Source: Natrialba chahannaoensis JCM 10990 (lineage in GTDB: Archaea; Halobacteriota; Halobacteria; Halobacteriales; Natrialbaceae). From it: a DNA stretch of 64,000 nt. This document shows, piece after piece, positions 45,381-53,768 of the stretch. Numbering within the stretch: the first letter of the stretch is position 1; the number at the start of each line of letters is the position of its first letter. Made by a program: the position numbers and the translations under genes. The notes under the pieces were generated by a model that was not told where the DNA came from, searched no databases, and worked only from the letters and a program-made list of their open reading frames with translations. The stretch covers positions 285,989 to 349,988 of the forward strand of contig NZ_AOIN01000008.1 of assembly GCF_000337135.1 (NCBI RefSeq), in the 5' to 3' direction.

Positions 45381-45923
45381 ATGCCCTCTAGCGACGACAC
45401 ATGCGATACTGACCCCGGTGGACAGGAATCGGCGGATGAACTGAACCGGGGAGCCGACTTGGGAGCAGAGACAGAGACGGAGACAGAAACTCAGACTCAG
45501 ACTCAAACTGGAACAGAGCCGGAAACAAAAACAGGAACAGCGACAGCGCCAGACGTAGACTCAGAACCACAATCAGAACGAGACCCACTCGAGTACACCA
45601 CCAGTTTTGACCCAACAGCAGACAGCCCGAGCGAACACGTTATTCTCACGATTGCCGCGCTCACCGACATCCGCCCCGCTCAACTCCCAGCACTGGCCCA
45701 CGTTATCGACCCCGACGCGCTGGATCGAGTGTACGAACACGCGACGACGAAAGTGGATGCTGGCGAGCAGGAAGTCTGGTTCACCTACGCTGGGTTCGAT
45801 GTTGGACTGCACAGTAGCGGAACGCTCACGGTGCGGAGTGCAACTGTGACCGGTACTGACACTGATGTCGATGCCGATGAAGATACCGACACTGACACCG
45901 ATACCGATACAACAACCGCTTGA
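45381..45923 (+). CDS. HalOD1 output-domain protein
   Basis: 180 residues. The core SEHVILTIAALTDIRPAQLP ... ALAHVIDPDALDRVYEHATT followed by VWFTYAGFDVGLHSSGTLTV is the HalOD1 domain, found only in haloarchaea and usually linked to signalling. It is flanked by two simple-sequence linkers, Thr/Glu/Gln-rich before and Asp/Thr-rich after. The start at 45381 (MPSSDDT) is chosen because upstream residues are not haloarchaeal in character. It may take part in the same response network as the kinases upstream. Confidence 0.8.
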   Translation: MPSSDDTCDTDPGGQESADELNRGADLGAETETETETQTQTQTGTEPETKTGTATAPDVDSEPQSERDPLEYTTSFDPTADSPSEHVILTIAALTDIRPAQLPALAHVIDPDALDRVYEHATTKVDAGEQEVWFTYAGFDVGLHSSGTLTVRSATVTGTDTDVDADEDTDTDTDTDTTTA

Positions 45924-45995
45924 GACAACACTTCCCCAGCACAGGCACACCGGACAAATTAATTCAAGCGCAACCGGCAACCGGACAGATCCAAG

Positions 45996-46931
45996 CTACC
46001 TCGAGTGGGCGACTCGAGGATTCCTCGCAGCGGCGAACGCATCTTCACCCTCCTGAACCGCCACAAACGACAGGAGTGCGTCCGTCACCTCGTCAGAACG
46101 CTCTACACCGAGCAGGTGTGGGCCAGCCTCGATTATCTCCAGACGAGTATCGGGAATCGCCTCTTCCAACAGCCTGGCGTTCCGCCAGGGTACCACCTCG
46201 TCGTTCGTCCCGTGAACGATCAGCGTCGGCACATCGATCAGGTCTAGCTCCGCGCTGCTGTCGAACCCGAGGAACGCTCCGAGTTGCGCCTCGAGTGCCG
46301 GCCGACTCGCGTCCTGTTCCAGTCGCCACTCGAGTAGCTGTTCGATCAGGTGCGGGTTCCGATTGGTGAACGCGGGAGTGAAGACGGGACGCAGTTGCTC
46401 GCGAAGGCGTTGGCGCTCGCTCCCGCCGGCGGAGGCGGCGAGCAGTCGACTGGGTATTTCGTCGGGGATTGGATCGGCGTCGGCCCCGCCGTGGGTCGTC
46501 CCACAGAGAGTCAGGGAAACTGCGCGGTCGTGGTCGATGGCGTACTGCTGGGCGATCATCCCGCCGAGGCCCGAGCCGACGAGATGGGCGCTGTGGACGC
46601 CGGCGTCGTCGAGGACGGCCTCCAGGTCGGCCGCCAGCCCAGATACCGAGTAGCTCGCTACGTTTTGAGGCAGTGGAGAGCGGAGTCGACCGGGGAGACG
46701 AGGAACGAGCGGCGGGAGGCCGGCATCCGAACGACCGGTGCCGCGCAGATCGGGCGCGATTACGGGCGCGCCAAACTCGCGTGCGACGGCCTCGCGCTGC
46801 CAGCGCCACATCCACCGGCCGTATCCCAGATCCTGGAGGAAGACGACGGGTGTCGCGGTTCGTCGCTCGTCCATCGGTCGCTCGTCGAACTCGTAGTAGA
46901 TCGACACGCCGTCCCGCGTCGCCCGTGGCAT
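45996..46931 (-). CDS. Alpha/beta-fold hydrolase
   Basis: 311 residues. VFLQDLGYGRWMWRWQRE is the oxyanion region, APDLRGTGRSD the second strand, LVGSGLGGMIA holds the nucleophile Ser, VHGTNDEVVPW holds the acid Asp, and EAGPHLLGVERS holds the catalytic His. The triad is complete. It resembles esterases and 3-oxoadipate enol-lactonases; the substrate is unknown. The ATG at 46931 (MPRATRDGVSIYYEF) is the natural start. It lies divergent from priL. Confidence 0.9.
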   Translation of the reverse strand: MPRATRDGVSIYYEFDERPMDERRTATPVVFLQDLGYGRWMWRWQREAVAREFGAPVIAPDLRGTGRSDAGLPPLVPRLPGRLRSPLPQNVASYSVSGLAADLEAVLDDAGVHSAHLVGSGLGGMIAQQYAIDHDRAVSLTLCGTTHGGADADPIPDEIPSRLLAASAGGSERQRLREQLRPVFTPAFTNRNPHLIEQLLEWRLEQDASRPALEAQLGAFLGFDSSAELDLIDVPTLIVHGTNDEVVPWRNARLLEEAIPDTRLEIIEAGPHLLGVERSDEVTDALLSFVAVQEGEDAFAAARNPRVAHSR

Positions 46932-47150
46932 AGGCGAGACAATGGGTCGGATCCTCTTGAATTGGGGGCTCGTCTTCCGGCCCGTGCGACGGTGGCGCAC
47001 ACCTGTACGAACGGCGGGAAACGCGAACGAAAGGCGGGAAACGTGATCAGACAGCGCGATCAGACCGGGCCGTAATAATTTGTTACCGACACCGTCGCGA
47101 GCCAACGACAATCAGTGGACTTAATCCATCAGAGTAGCTTCCTATTACCG

Positions 47151-48434
47151 ATGCAGCGACTGCACGCTCGCTACCCGTTTCTCGAAGCCGCCCGCGAGAC
47201 CGTGGCGACGGAGACGGTCGATCTGGCAACCGTCGTCGAGCAGGAGCGAGCAGTCGTCGAGCGCGCGCGACAACGAGTGATTACCGCGCTCGAAGACGGC
47301 GAGATTGGTGAGCCCCACCGGGACCCCCGCACCGAACTGCTCTCCTATCCGGTTGCGCGCGTCCTCGTCTCGATGGTCGAGGAACGCGTCCTCGTGCGCC
47401 GGTACGCCCGCGCCGAGGCCGAGACCGCCCACGAGCGATTCACCGCCGACCTCGAGAACACCACCGAACTCAAGAGCGTCGAGTCGACCGGCCTCGAACT
47501 CGCAGAGTTGCTCGCGGAGTTCGATCTCGAGGAGACGGTTACCGCCGAGTCCGTGTCGGCGAGTGCGACTACAGGGACTGGAACCGGCTCCGGGACCGGA
47601 GCCAGCGCCGGCACTGGTACCGGCACAGCGACAGCCGGCACAACCGGCACAACCACAGCAACCGACCCCGACGACGCCGACCGGTTCAGAATCGACGTTG
47701 GTACCTACCTCCCGCTCGCCGCCGACCTCTGGGACGACGAATGGGGACTCGTCAACCAGCCCCTAACCGACGGCGACATCCCCGTCGAGAAAGACGACCT
47801 CCTGCTCCTCCTGCGCGAAGCCATCCGCGACCGAATCGAAGACGGCCTCCCCTTCGAGGTCCCCACCACGATCGGCGACCCACTCGAGGACGCCGCCGAA
47901 GAGGTCCGGGAGGTGCTCGCCAACCTCGACCTCACGCGCGAGATCGATACTGTCGTTCCTGAACTCTTCCCGCCGTGTATGAAGGCGCTGCTGGACCAGA
48001 TCCAGAAGGGCGAACACCTGCCACATCACTCCCGGTTTGCTATCACGGCCTTCCTCTCGAGTATCGGCATGACGACGGACGAAATTGTCGACCTCTACCG
48101 GGTGAACTCCTCGTTCGGCGAGGAGATGACACGCTATCAGACGGACCACATTCGGGGCGAGACCTCACCGACGGAGTACTCGCCGCCCTCGTGTGCGACG
48201 ATGCAGTCGTACGGCGACTGTGTGAACAAGGACGACCTCTGTGAGCGGATTCCGCACCCGATGGCCTACTACGAGGAGCGCGTCGACGATGCTGACGACG
48301 ACGAACTCGAGGACTGGCGGGAAGGAGATGGAGATGGTGACGGTGATGGTGATGATGGCGACGATGCACAGAATTCGGAGACAGACAGCGGCGACGAGAC
48401 CGACGCCAGCACCGATACCACGTCTAACAGCTAG
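47151..48434 (+). CDS. priL: DNA primase large subunit PriL
   Basis: 427 residues. N-terminal helical domain from LHARYPFLEAARE. The C-terminal 4Fe-4S domain has cysteines in LFPPCMKALL, EYSPPSCATMQSYGDC and KDDLCERI, four in total. GEHLPHHSRFAITAFLSS is the family signature. PriL positions template and primer for the catalytic subunit PriS. A ~40-residue Thr/Gly-rich simple-sequence insert (about 145-190) separates the two domains, and the tail is Asp/Gly-rich. The start at 47151 gives MQRLHARYPFLE. priS is not in the window. Confidence 0.95.
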   Translation: MQRLHARYPFLEAARETVATETVDLATVVEQERAVVERARQRVITALEDGEIGEPHRDPRTELLSYPVARVLVSMVEERVLVRRYARAEAETAHERFTADLENTTELKSVESTGLELAELLAEFDLEETVTAESVSASATTGTGTGSGTGASAGTGTGTATAGTTGTTTATDPDDADRFRIDVGTYLPLAADLWDDEWGLVNQPLTDGDIPVEKDDLLLLLREAIRDRIEDGLPFEVPTTIGDPLEDAAEEVREVLANLDLTREIDTVVPELFPPCMKALLDQIQKGEHLPHHSRFAITAFLSSIGMTTDEIVDLYRVNSSFGEEMTRYQTDHIRGETSPTEYSPPSCATMQSYGDCVNKDDLCERIPHPMAYYEERVDDADDDELEDWREGDGDGDGDGDDGDDAQNSETDSGDETDASTDTTSNS

Positions 48435-48442
48435 AGCAAGAT

Positions 48443-48940
48443 CTAGTTCTCCTCGTGCTCTTCGGATAACTCAACCGCTTGCTGTTGAATATCCTGCAGC
48501 GCCTTCTCCTGCTCGCTGCGAGCTACGCCACCCGATTCGACGTGGCGACCCTCGTACTGCCAGGAAGGGATCGCGTTCCAGACACTCGAGTCCGACTCAG
48601 TTGCCGGTGTTTCCGTGTCTCCGTCCGTGTCTGCATCCGCGTTCGCGGCCGTCTGGGAACCAGGTCCGTTGCTGTCGACGGCGTCTGTGTTCTGCGTCTG
48701 CGCTGCGTGTCGAGTGTCTTGAGCCGATGTGCTCGCTGCTCGTCGCCAGAGGAGGACAACACCGAAGCCAGCAAGGACAGCGATGAGTCCGACCGCAGAC
48801 CCCGGTGAGACGGTCCCTGCAGAGCGGATGAGGGCAGAGGTCCCGAGCAGTACGAAGACGGCAAGGACAACCAGTTGCCCGAGCAGCGATGGCTGTGGCG
48901 ATGCTGTGGTCGTCTCAGCTGCGGTGTCGGAACTGGTCAT
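48443..48940 (-). CDS. Conserved protein with two membrane segments, unknown function
   Basis: 165 residues. Two hydrophobic segments near the N-terminus (LLGQLVVLAVFVLLGTSALI and GLIAVLAGFGVVLLWRR) are followed by a Thr/Asp/Ala-rich linker and a soluble C-terminus starting SSVWNAIPSWQYEGRHVESG. That last segment is conserved in character and may be the functional part. It is convergent with priL, with only 8 bp between stops. Confidence 0.65.
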   Translation of the reverse strand: MTSSDTAAETTTASPQPSLLGQLVVLAVFVLLGTSALIRSAGTVSPGSAVGLIAVLAGFGVVLLWRRAASTSAQDTRHAAQTQNTDAVDSNGPGSQTAANADADTDGDTETPATESDSSVWNAIPSWQYEGRHVESGGVARSEQEKALQDIQQQAVELSEEHEEN

Positions 48941-49060
48941 ACAAACACATCAGCGCAGTGACTGAAAAACGTGCCGACGAGGGCAGACAAAACAGCCCAC
49001 AGGAAAGGGAGGGGGGGACAGCGAGGCGACGGCGAACAGTACAGGAGCGCGTCGTGACAA

Positions 49061-49333
49061 TCAGACCGCGTCCGGCGTGTCCGTTTCGACGTTGTCGTCA
49101 TCGCTTTCAAGTCCGTCCTCAGGATCGTTCAGGACGAACGCCAAGGCGATACCGACGATGGTCAGGAGGAAGACGAAACCGATGATCGCACCGACGAGTA
49201 GCTGTGCGCCGTCAGGGGTGAGAAGTCCGTCGTCGCCACCGTAGTTCGTACCGATGCTGGCCATGACGCCGAGCATCAGGAGAACAGAGGAGACGGCGAC
49301 GACCAGTTCGATGAGTCGCTCACGCTCGAGCAT
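49061..49333 (-). CDS. Small two-helix membrane protein (DUF7472-like)
   Basis: 90 residues from the ATG at 49333 (MLERERLIELV); another ATG lies 12 bp upstream. Two hydrophobic segments (VAVSSVLLMLGVMASIGTNY and LVGAIIGFVFLLTIVGIALA) flank a short GGDDGLL-type loop, then an acidic tail. This layout matches a widespread small haloarchaeal family without known function. Confidence 0.7.
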   Translation of the reverse strand: MLERERLIELVVAVSSVLLMLGVMASIGTNYGGDDGLLTPDGAQLLVGAIIGFVFLLTIVGIALAFVLNDPEDGLESDDDNVETDTPDAV

Positions 49334-49455
49334 TATAGCGAACATTTCGCCGGACGCGTCAAAAGCGCTTCGAAGGGGTCGAAGAGGTCGGATGGACGAA
49401 GCGGACGAAAGGGCGGAGACGGTGATAGGAACAGGAACAGGACGGGGGCAGGACC

Positions 49456-50346
49456 TCAGGCCATGGTTAGTTCCTGTTCGAGTTCGCGGAGTTGCTCGAC
49501 GCGGCGCTCGGTCGAGGGGTGGGTACTGAACAGCCGACCGACGATGCCGGATTTTAACGGGATGATGAAGAAGGCGTTCATCTCGGCCTCCTCGCGCATG
49601 TCTTTGTCCGGGACCTTGTCGACCTCACCCGAAATCTTCAGCAGCGCAGAGGCAAGCGCCGAAGGGTTGCCAGTAATGGCAGCAGCACCGCGGTCGGCGG
49701 CGAACTCACGGTAGCGCGAGAGCGCACGAATGAGGACGTAGCTAATGATCCAGACGACGAGCGAGACGAGGATCGCGACGAGGACGCCTCCGCCGCCTTT
49801 CCCGCCACCGCCGCGGCTGTGGCCGCCGCCGAAGAACGCGCCCCAGCGAACGATCATGAACGCGATCGTCGAGAGAAACGACGCGATAGTCATCACCATC
49901 ATATCTCGGTTCTTGACGTGGGCGAGTTCGTGGGCGATGACACCGTCGAGTTCCTCGCGATCGAGCGTGTTCATCAAGCCACTCGTCACCGCGACAGCAG
50001 CGTTGCGCTGGTTACGTCCCGTCGCGAAGGCGTTCGGCACGTTCGAGTCGACGACGGCGACGGTCGGCTTCGGTAGGTCTGCCTGCTGCGAGAGCCGTTC
50101 GACTGATGAGTGAAGCTGTGGGTACTCGTCGGCCGAGACTTTCTTTGCGCCCATGCTTCGAAGCGTAAGTGTGTCGCTGAAGTAGTACTGGACGAGCGAG
50201 AATCCACCAAACAGGATCGCGATCATCCACAGTCCACCACCGATATAGAGCGTGAGGACGCCGGCGAAGACGATGTACAACGCGAACAGCAGGAACATCG
50301 TCACGAACATCCGGCCGCGAAGACCCCAATCCGGCTGCCAGTTCAT
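49456..50346 (-). CDS. htpX: Zinc metalloprotease HtpX
   Basis: 296 residues. Two helices near the N-terminus, then the M48 protease domain with the HExxH motif in LDGVIAHELAHVKNRDMM, two more hydrophobic segments, and the third zinc ligand region SRYREFAADRGAAAITGNPS. It ends with FSTHPSTERRVEQLREL, the family C-terminus. HtpX is a membrane-bound quality-control protease acting on misfolded membrane proteins at the cytosolic face. The gene is complete and alone, with a 680-bp gap before it. Confidence 0.95.
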   Translation of the reverse strand: MNWQPDWGLRGRMFVTMFLLFALYIVFAGVLTLYIGGGLWMIAILFGGFSLVQYYFSDTLTLRSMGAKKVSADEYPQLHSSVERLSQQADLPKPTVAVVDSNVPNAFATGRNQRNAAVAVTSGLMNTLDREELDGVIAHELAHVKNRDMMVMTIASFLSTIAFMIVRWGAFFGGGHSRGGGGKGGGGVLVAILVSLVVWIISYVLIRALSRYREFAADRGAAAITGNPSALASALLKISGEVDKVPDKDMREEAEMNAFFIIPLKSGIVGRLFSTHPSTERRVEQLRELEQELTMA

Positions 50347-50744
50347 ACGCCGTTGTAAGTGCTCAGAGGAAATAAGTATCCTGACCCCACGGTCAACTGT
50401 CGTGTCGAGTCGAACCGTGCCTCTGTCGGAAACCGATCAGTCATCCTCGGCGTTCGACCCCCTCCGTTTCGCATGGAAACCGCCAGACTGAGAGACCGCG
50501 ATTTTACAGCCAGTCAATGTCTGACATCCGTCGGACAGGATCTCAGTTCTCAGCGAACCCCCTCGTTTCGTGTCGAGTTTTCAGTGAGTGAAACAGCGGT
50601 CCGCACAACGTCGTTGTCGTTCTACCCGGTGAAACCGTGCTACCGTCCGGATAGCGAAAGAGTCCAGCCGAACACGTCACGTCTATGATTAAACACGGCC
50701 GGCGGCGCGAGTGGTACAAATGAGCCGAACAATAACTGAATACA
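50347..50744. other. Gene-free stretch upstream of htpX
   Basis: No convincing gene. A 71-codon forward frame (50473-50688) lacks haloarchaeal composition. Past 50700 the sequence becomes AT-richer and leads into the repeat array. Confidence 0.45.
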
Positions 50745-50942
50745 GTAACAACTGAAACGGTTTGCACATCAATCGCATATAGTAACAACTGCAACTAGTT
50801 ACACACTGGCCGCACTTCCGCGGTTCTCACTCGTTCTACTCGCTCCGAACCGCGCTGCCGTCGTGCGATCAGGTGTGCAGTGACTTGCAGTGGCTACTAT
50901 AGCCCTCGTGTGATTAGATGCGCACTAACGTTCAGTGGCTCC
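50745..50942. repeat. Palindromic array of four 35-bp dispersed elements
   Basis: Two copies are in plus orientation (50745-50778 and 50782-50815, both starting GTAACAACTG) and two in minus orientation (50863-50897 and 50908-50942). In the middle CGCGGTTC (50819-50826) pairs with GAACCGCG (50847-50854). The third copy matches 6601-6635 at 33 of 35 positions. The whole is symmetric around the central hairpin, like a small non-autonomous mobile element or REP cluster. Confidence 0.65.
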
Positions 50943-51031
50943 TATAGCTGCACCGCTATTCGCGCGATCGACACGTTCGGAACCGGGTGCGGAGCGCGTC
51001 GTTTAACTCGCTCAGCCACCAATCGGGGATA

Positions 51032-52189
51032 ATGAGTGAGTCTCGCGCGTTCTGTCCCCGATGTGGGGACCCTGTTCCCGAGCGATCGGCCGACGACGAG
51101 TCGGACGACGCCGCCGATCCGCTGCGTCCCGGCAGCGAGGTCGACCTCTGCGATTCGTGTTACTTCGAGGACTTCGACTTCGTGGACGCGCCGAATCGGA
51201 TCGACGTCCGCGTCTGCGCCCGCTGTGGTGCGGTCTACCGCGGAAACCGCTGGGTCGACGTCGGCGCACAGGACTACACAGACATTGCGATTGAGGAGGT
51301 GAGCGAGGCACTCTCGGTCCACGTCGACGTCGAGGACGTCGCCTGGCAGGTCGAGCCCGAGCAGGTCGACCAGAACACGATCCGGATGCACTGTTTCTTT
51401 ACGGGTGTCGTCCGCGGCACGCCGGTCGAAGAGCAGGTGATGGTGCCGGTCAAGATCGCCCGCCAGACCTGCCAGCGCTGTGGCCGCATCGCCGGCGACT
51501 ACTACGCCAGCATCGTCCAGATCCGCGCGGAGGGACGCACGCCGACGAGCGAGGAGACCGACCGCGCCAAGGAAATCGCCCACAGCATCGTCGCCGACAT
51601 GGAGGCGACGGGCGACCGCAACGCCTTCGTCACCGAGGTCAGTGAGACCGACGACGGACTGAACATCAAGGTCTCGACCAACAAGATCGGGAAGAAGATT
51701 TCGAACAAGATGGTCGAAGAGTTCGGCGGAACCGTCAACGACGCCGAAACTCTCGTCACCGAGGACTCGGATGGCAACGAAGTCTACCGCGTCACCTTCG
51801 CCGTCCGCCTCCCGCCGTACACCCCCGGCGACGTGATCGACCTCGCGGACGACGCCGACGACGACGGCCCGGTTCTGGTCCGCAGCGCCCGCGGCAACCT
51901 GAAGGGAACTCGCGTGACGACCGGTGAGCGCTACGAGGCGAGCTACGAGGAGGGGAACTCGCCCGACGCGCGCAAACTCGGCGAGCACGAGGATGCCGAG
52001 GAAACGACTGTTGTCACCGTCGAGGACGAGAACGCCGTGCAGGTGCTCGACCCCGAAACGTACCAGGCGAAGACCGTCGCCCGGCCGGACTACTTCGACG
52101 CTGACGCCGAGACGGTGCCCGTCTTGAAGAGCCGCGCAGGCCTGCACATTCTTCCCGACGAGTCTGCATCCGCATCCGCGGAGGAGTAA
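51032..52189 (+). CDS. nmd3: NMD3 family ribosome-associated protein
   Basis: 385 residues. It starts with a zinc ribbon (CPRCGDPVPERS ... LCDSCYFEDF) and continues CARCGAVYRGNRW and TCQRCGRIAGDYY, giving the multiple CxxC pairs of NMD3. The later KVSTNKIGKKISNKMVEEFG and VRLPPYTPGDVIDL are typical of the archaeal family. In eukaryotes NMD3 is the 60S export adaptor; archaeal forms bind the large subunit and probably help its maturation. It is followed 3 bp later by the Taw2-like gene, so the two are co-transcribed. Confidence 0.92.
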   Translation: MSESRAFCPRCGDPVPERSADDESDDAADPLRPGSEVDLCDSCYFEDFDFVDAPNRIDVRVCARCGAVYRGNRWVDVGAQDYTDIAIEEVSEALSVHVDVEDVAWQVEPEQVDQNTIRMHCFFTGVVRGTPVEEQVMVPVKIARQTCQRCGRIAGDYYASIVQIRAEGRTPTSEETDRAKEIAHSIVADMEATGDRNAFVTEVSETDDGLNIKVSTNKIGKKISNKMVEEFGGTVNDAETLVTEDSDGNEVYRVTFAVRLPPYTPGDVIDLADDADDDGPVLVRSARGNLKGTRVTTGERYEASYEEGNSPDARKLGEHEDAEETTVVTVEDENAVQVLDPETYQAKTVARPDYFDADAETVPVLKSRAGLHILPDESASASAEE

Positions 52190-52192
52190 CCC

Positions 52193-53428
52193 ATGGCGGA
52201 TGAGCCGACCGATGGAGACGGAGCTGAACACGCAAACAGCAGGCAAGAGACAGACAATGCAGAGCGCGTAACAGACGTCCTTGAGCAAGCAAGCGCAGAC
52301 GGCCCGCTCGCAGTTATCGTCGAAAAGCCACGCGCCGAAACCGCGATCGAATCACTCCGAACCGAAGGCGTCTACGACGACTCGCGACACGTACAGGAAG
52401 ACAGTCCGGAACGAGTAGCACTACCCGTCACCGCACCACCAGCAGACACCGATGTCCTCGACATTGTCCGCCAACTCGATCCCGAATACCGAACCCAAGA
52501 TTTGGCAACTCTCCTCGCAGACAAGGGCTGGAGCGACGACGCACTCGAGTCCACCCCGAGCTCGTGGGCGGTCATCGGCTCAGTCATCCTGGTGACGCTG
52601 CCGGCTGACTTCTCTGCAGATCGGGAGCGCGACCTGGGCGAGGCCCTACTCGAGTTACACGGCGAAGCGGAGAGCGTGCTCGCAGACGAGGGAATCTCGA
52701 ACGAGGGTGAGGCGGGTCGCGTGCGCGAGCCGCAGACGAGACTGCTCGCCGGTGAGCGCGATACGGAGACGGTCCACACCGAACACGGGACGCGGTACGG
52801 ACTCGACCCGACGAAGGTGATGTTCTCGCCGGGGAATCAGGCTGAACGCGTTCGGATGGGCGACGTGTGCGAGCCGGACGAGCGCGTCTTCGACATGTTC
52901 GCGGGGATTGGCTACTTCACACTGCCGATGGCCCGCGCCGGTGCGCAGGTGACGGCGACGGAAATCAACCCGACCGCGTTTCGGTACCTACTCGAGAACG
53001 CGATGCTGAACGACGTGGGTGGCCGGGTAGATGCCTACATGAGCGACTGTCGAGACCTGACGAGCGAGGTGGCGGCAGACCGAATCGTGATGGGGTACTA
53101 CGGGAGCGGCAGCGAGAGTGAAAGTGGAAGCGAAAACGGACCCAAACCCGACGGTGACAACGAGCGAGCGGCAGACACAGCACAGCCAGAGACGCGCGAT
53201 GAAGCGGCCCACACCTTCCTCGCGGACGCCCTCGACGCGCTCGTTCCTGGCGGCGTGCTCCACTACCACGAGGCGACCCCGCAATCGCGGCTCTGGGAGC
53301 GGCCACTCGAGCGCATCGACGCGGCTGGAGCCGCTGCGGGGAGGGCGTACGAGATTCTCGAGAAGCGCCGCGTCAAGAGCCACAGCGCCGGTGTCGAACA
53401 CATCGTCGTCGACGTGGCGTTCGAGTAG
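52193..53428 (+). CDS. Trm5/Taw2-like class I SAM-dependent tRNA-modifying enzyme
   Basis: 411 residues. The N-terminal part is helical. The core has HTEHGTRYGLDPTKVMFSPG, the SAM motif FDMFAGIGYFTLPMARAG, ATEINPTAFRYLLENA, then RIVMGYYG and the family-specific HTFLADALDALVPGG ... LHYHEATP. MGY plus HYHEA is the pattern of Taw2, which transfers aminocarboxypropyl from SAM to wyosine-type G37 of tRNA-Phe, more than of Trm5 methyltransferases. A ~30-residue Ser/Glu/Gly insert interrupts the active-site region. It lies directly behind nmd3. Confidence 0.85.
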   Translation: MADEPTDGDGAEHANSRQETDNAERVTDVLEQASADGPLAVIVEKPRAETAIESLRTEGVYDDSRHVQEDSPERVALPVTAPPADTDVLDIVRQLDPEYRTQDLATLLADKGWSDDALESTPSSWAVIGSVILVTLPADFSADRERDLGEALLELHGEAESVLADEGISNEGEAGRVREPQTRLLAGERDTETVHTEHGTRYGLDPTKVMFSPGNQAERVRMGDVCEPDERVFDMFAGIGYFTLPMARAGAQVTATEINPTAFRYLLENAMLNDVGGRVDAYMSDCRDLTSEVAADRIVMGYYGSGSESESGSENGPKPDGDNERAADTAQPETRDEAAHTFLADALDALVPGGVLHYHEATPQSRLWERPLERIDAAGAAAGRAYEILEKRRVKSHSAGVEHIVVDVAFE

Positions 53429-53490
53429 CGGCCGGTTCGTGACGATTGAAACATCGAACCAGACCAGCCCAAGAGAGACGCCACACAGTT

Positions 53491-53570
53491 GACCGTCGTC
53501 GACCGTACTCGACTGCAAGTGACTGCAAGTGACTGCAAATGACTACAATCGACCCCAATCGACCGCAATC
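53491..53570 (+). repeat. Eight tandem 10-bp units
   Basis: Every unit starts GAC and is 10 bp long (for example GACTGCAAGT twice in a row, then GACTGCAAAT, GACTACAATC, GACCCCAATC, GACCGCAATC). The period is one DNA turn. It ends 40 bp before the tiny gene at 53610. Confidence 0.7.
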
Positions 53571-53609
53571 GGTCGTGACATTCATACTCCCCGGGCAATT
53601 GTATCGACT

Positions 53610-53696
53610 ATGGACAAAAATCAGTTCATCGCGCTCGGCTTCGCGTTCCTCATGGTCACGTCGATGATCGCGTGGGGCGCACTCGCCGCGTTCTGA
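53610..53696 (+). CDS. Tiny membrane protein (28 residues)
   Basis: ATG to TGA encodes MDKNQFIALGFAFLMVTSMI followed by AWGALAAF: a charged start and one hydrophobic helix. A TATA-like TTCATACT lies 22-29 bp before the ATG. Coding bias is good for so short a frame. Small single-helix proteins of this shape are widespread in haloarchaea and lack known function. It may be a membrane regulator or a subunit. Confidence 0.6.
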   Translation: MDKNQFIALGFAFLMVTSMIAWGALAAF

Positions 53697-53768
53697 GAGC
53701 GAATCGTCTCGGCGTATCTGACTCGATTTTGCGATGAGACTCCGCTCGTTGGTCGTCAGTCGATCTCG

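Noticed and set aside
50473-50688. 71-codon forward frame upstream of htpX
   Set aside because: No conserved motif, Ser/Arg/Cys-rich composition and no promoter-like sequence in front.
50942-52288. 448-codon minus-strand frame opposite nmd3
   Set aside because: It mirrors the conserved NMD3 gene, and its sequence shows no motif of any family.
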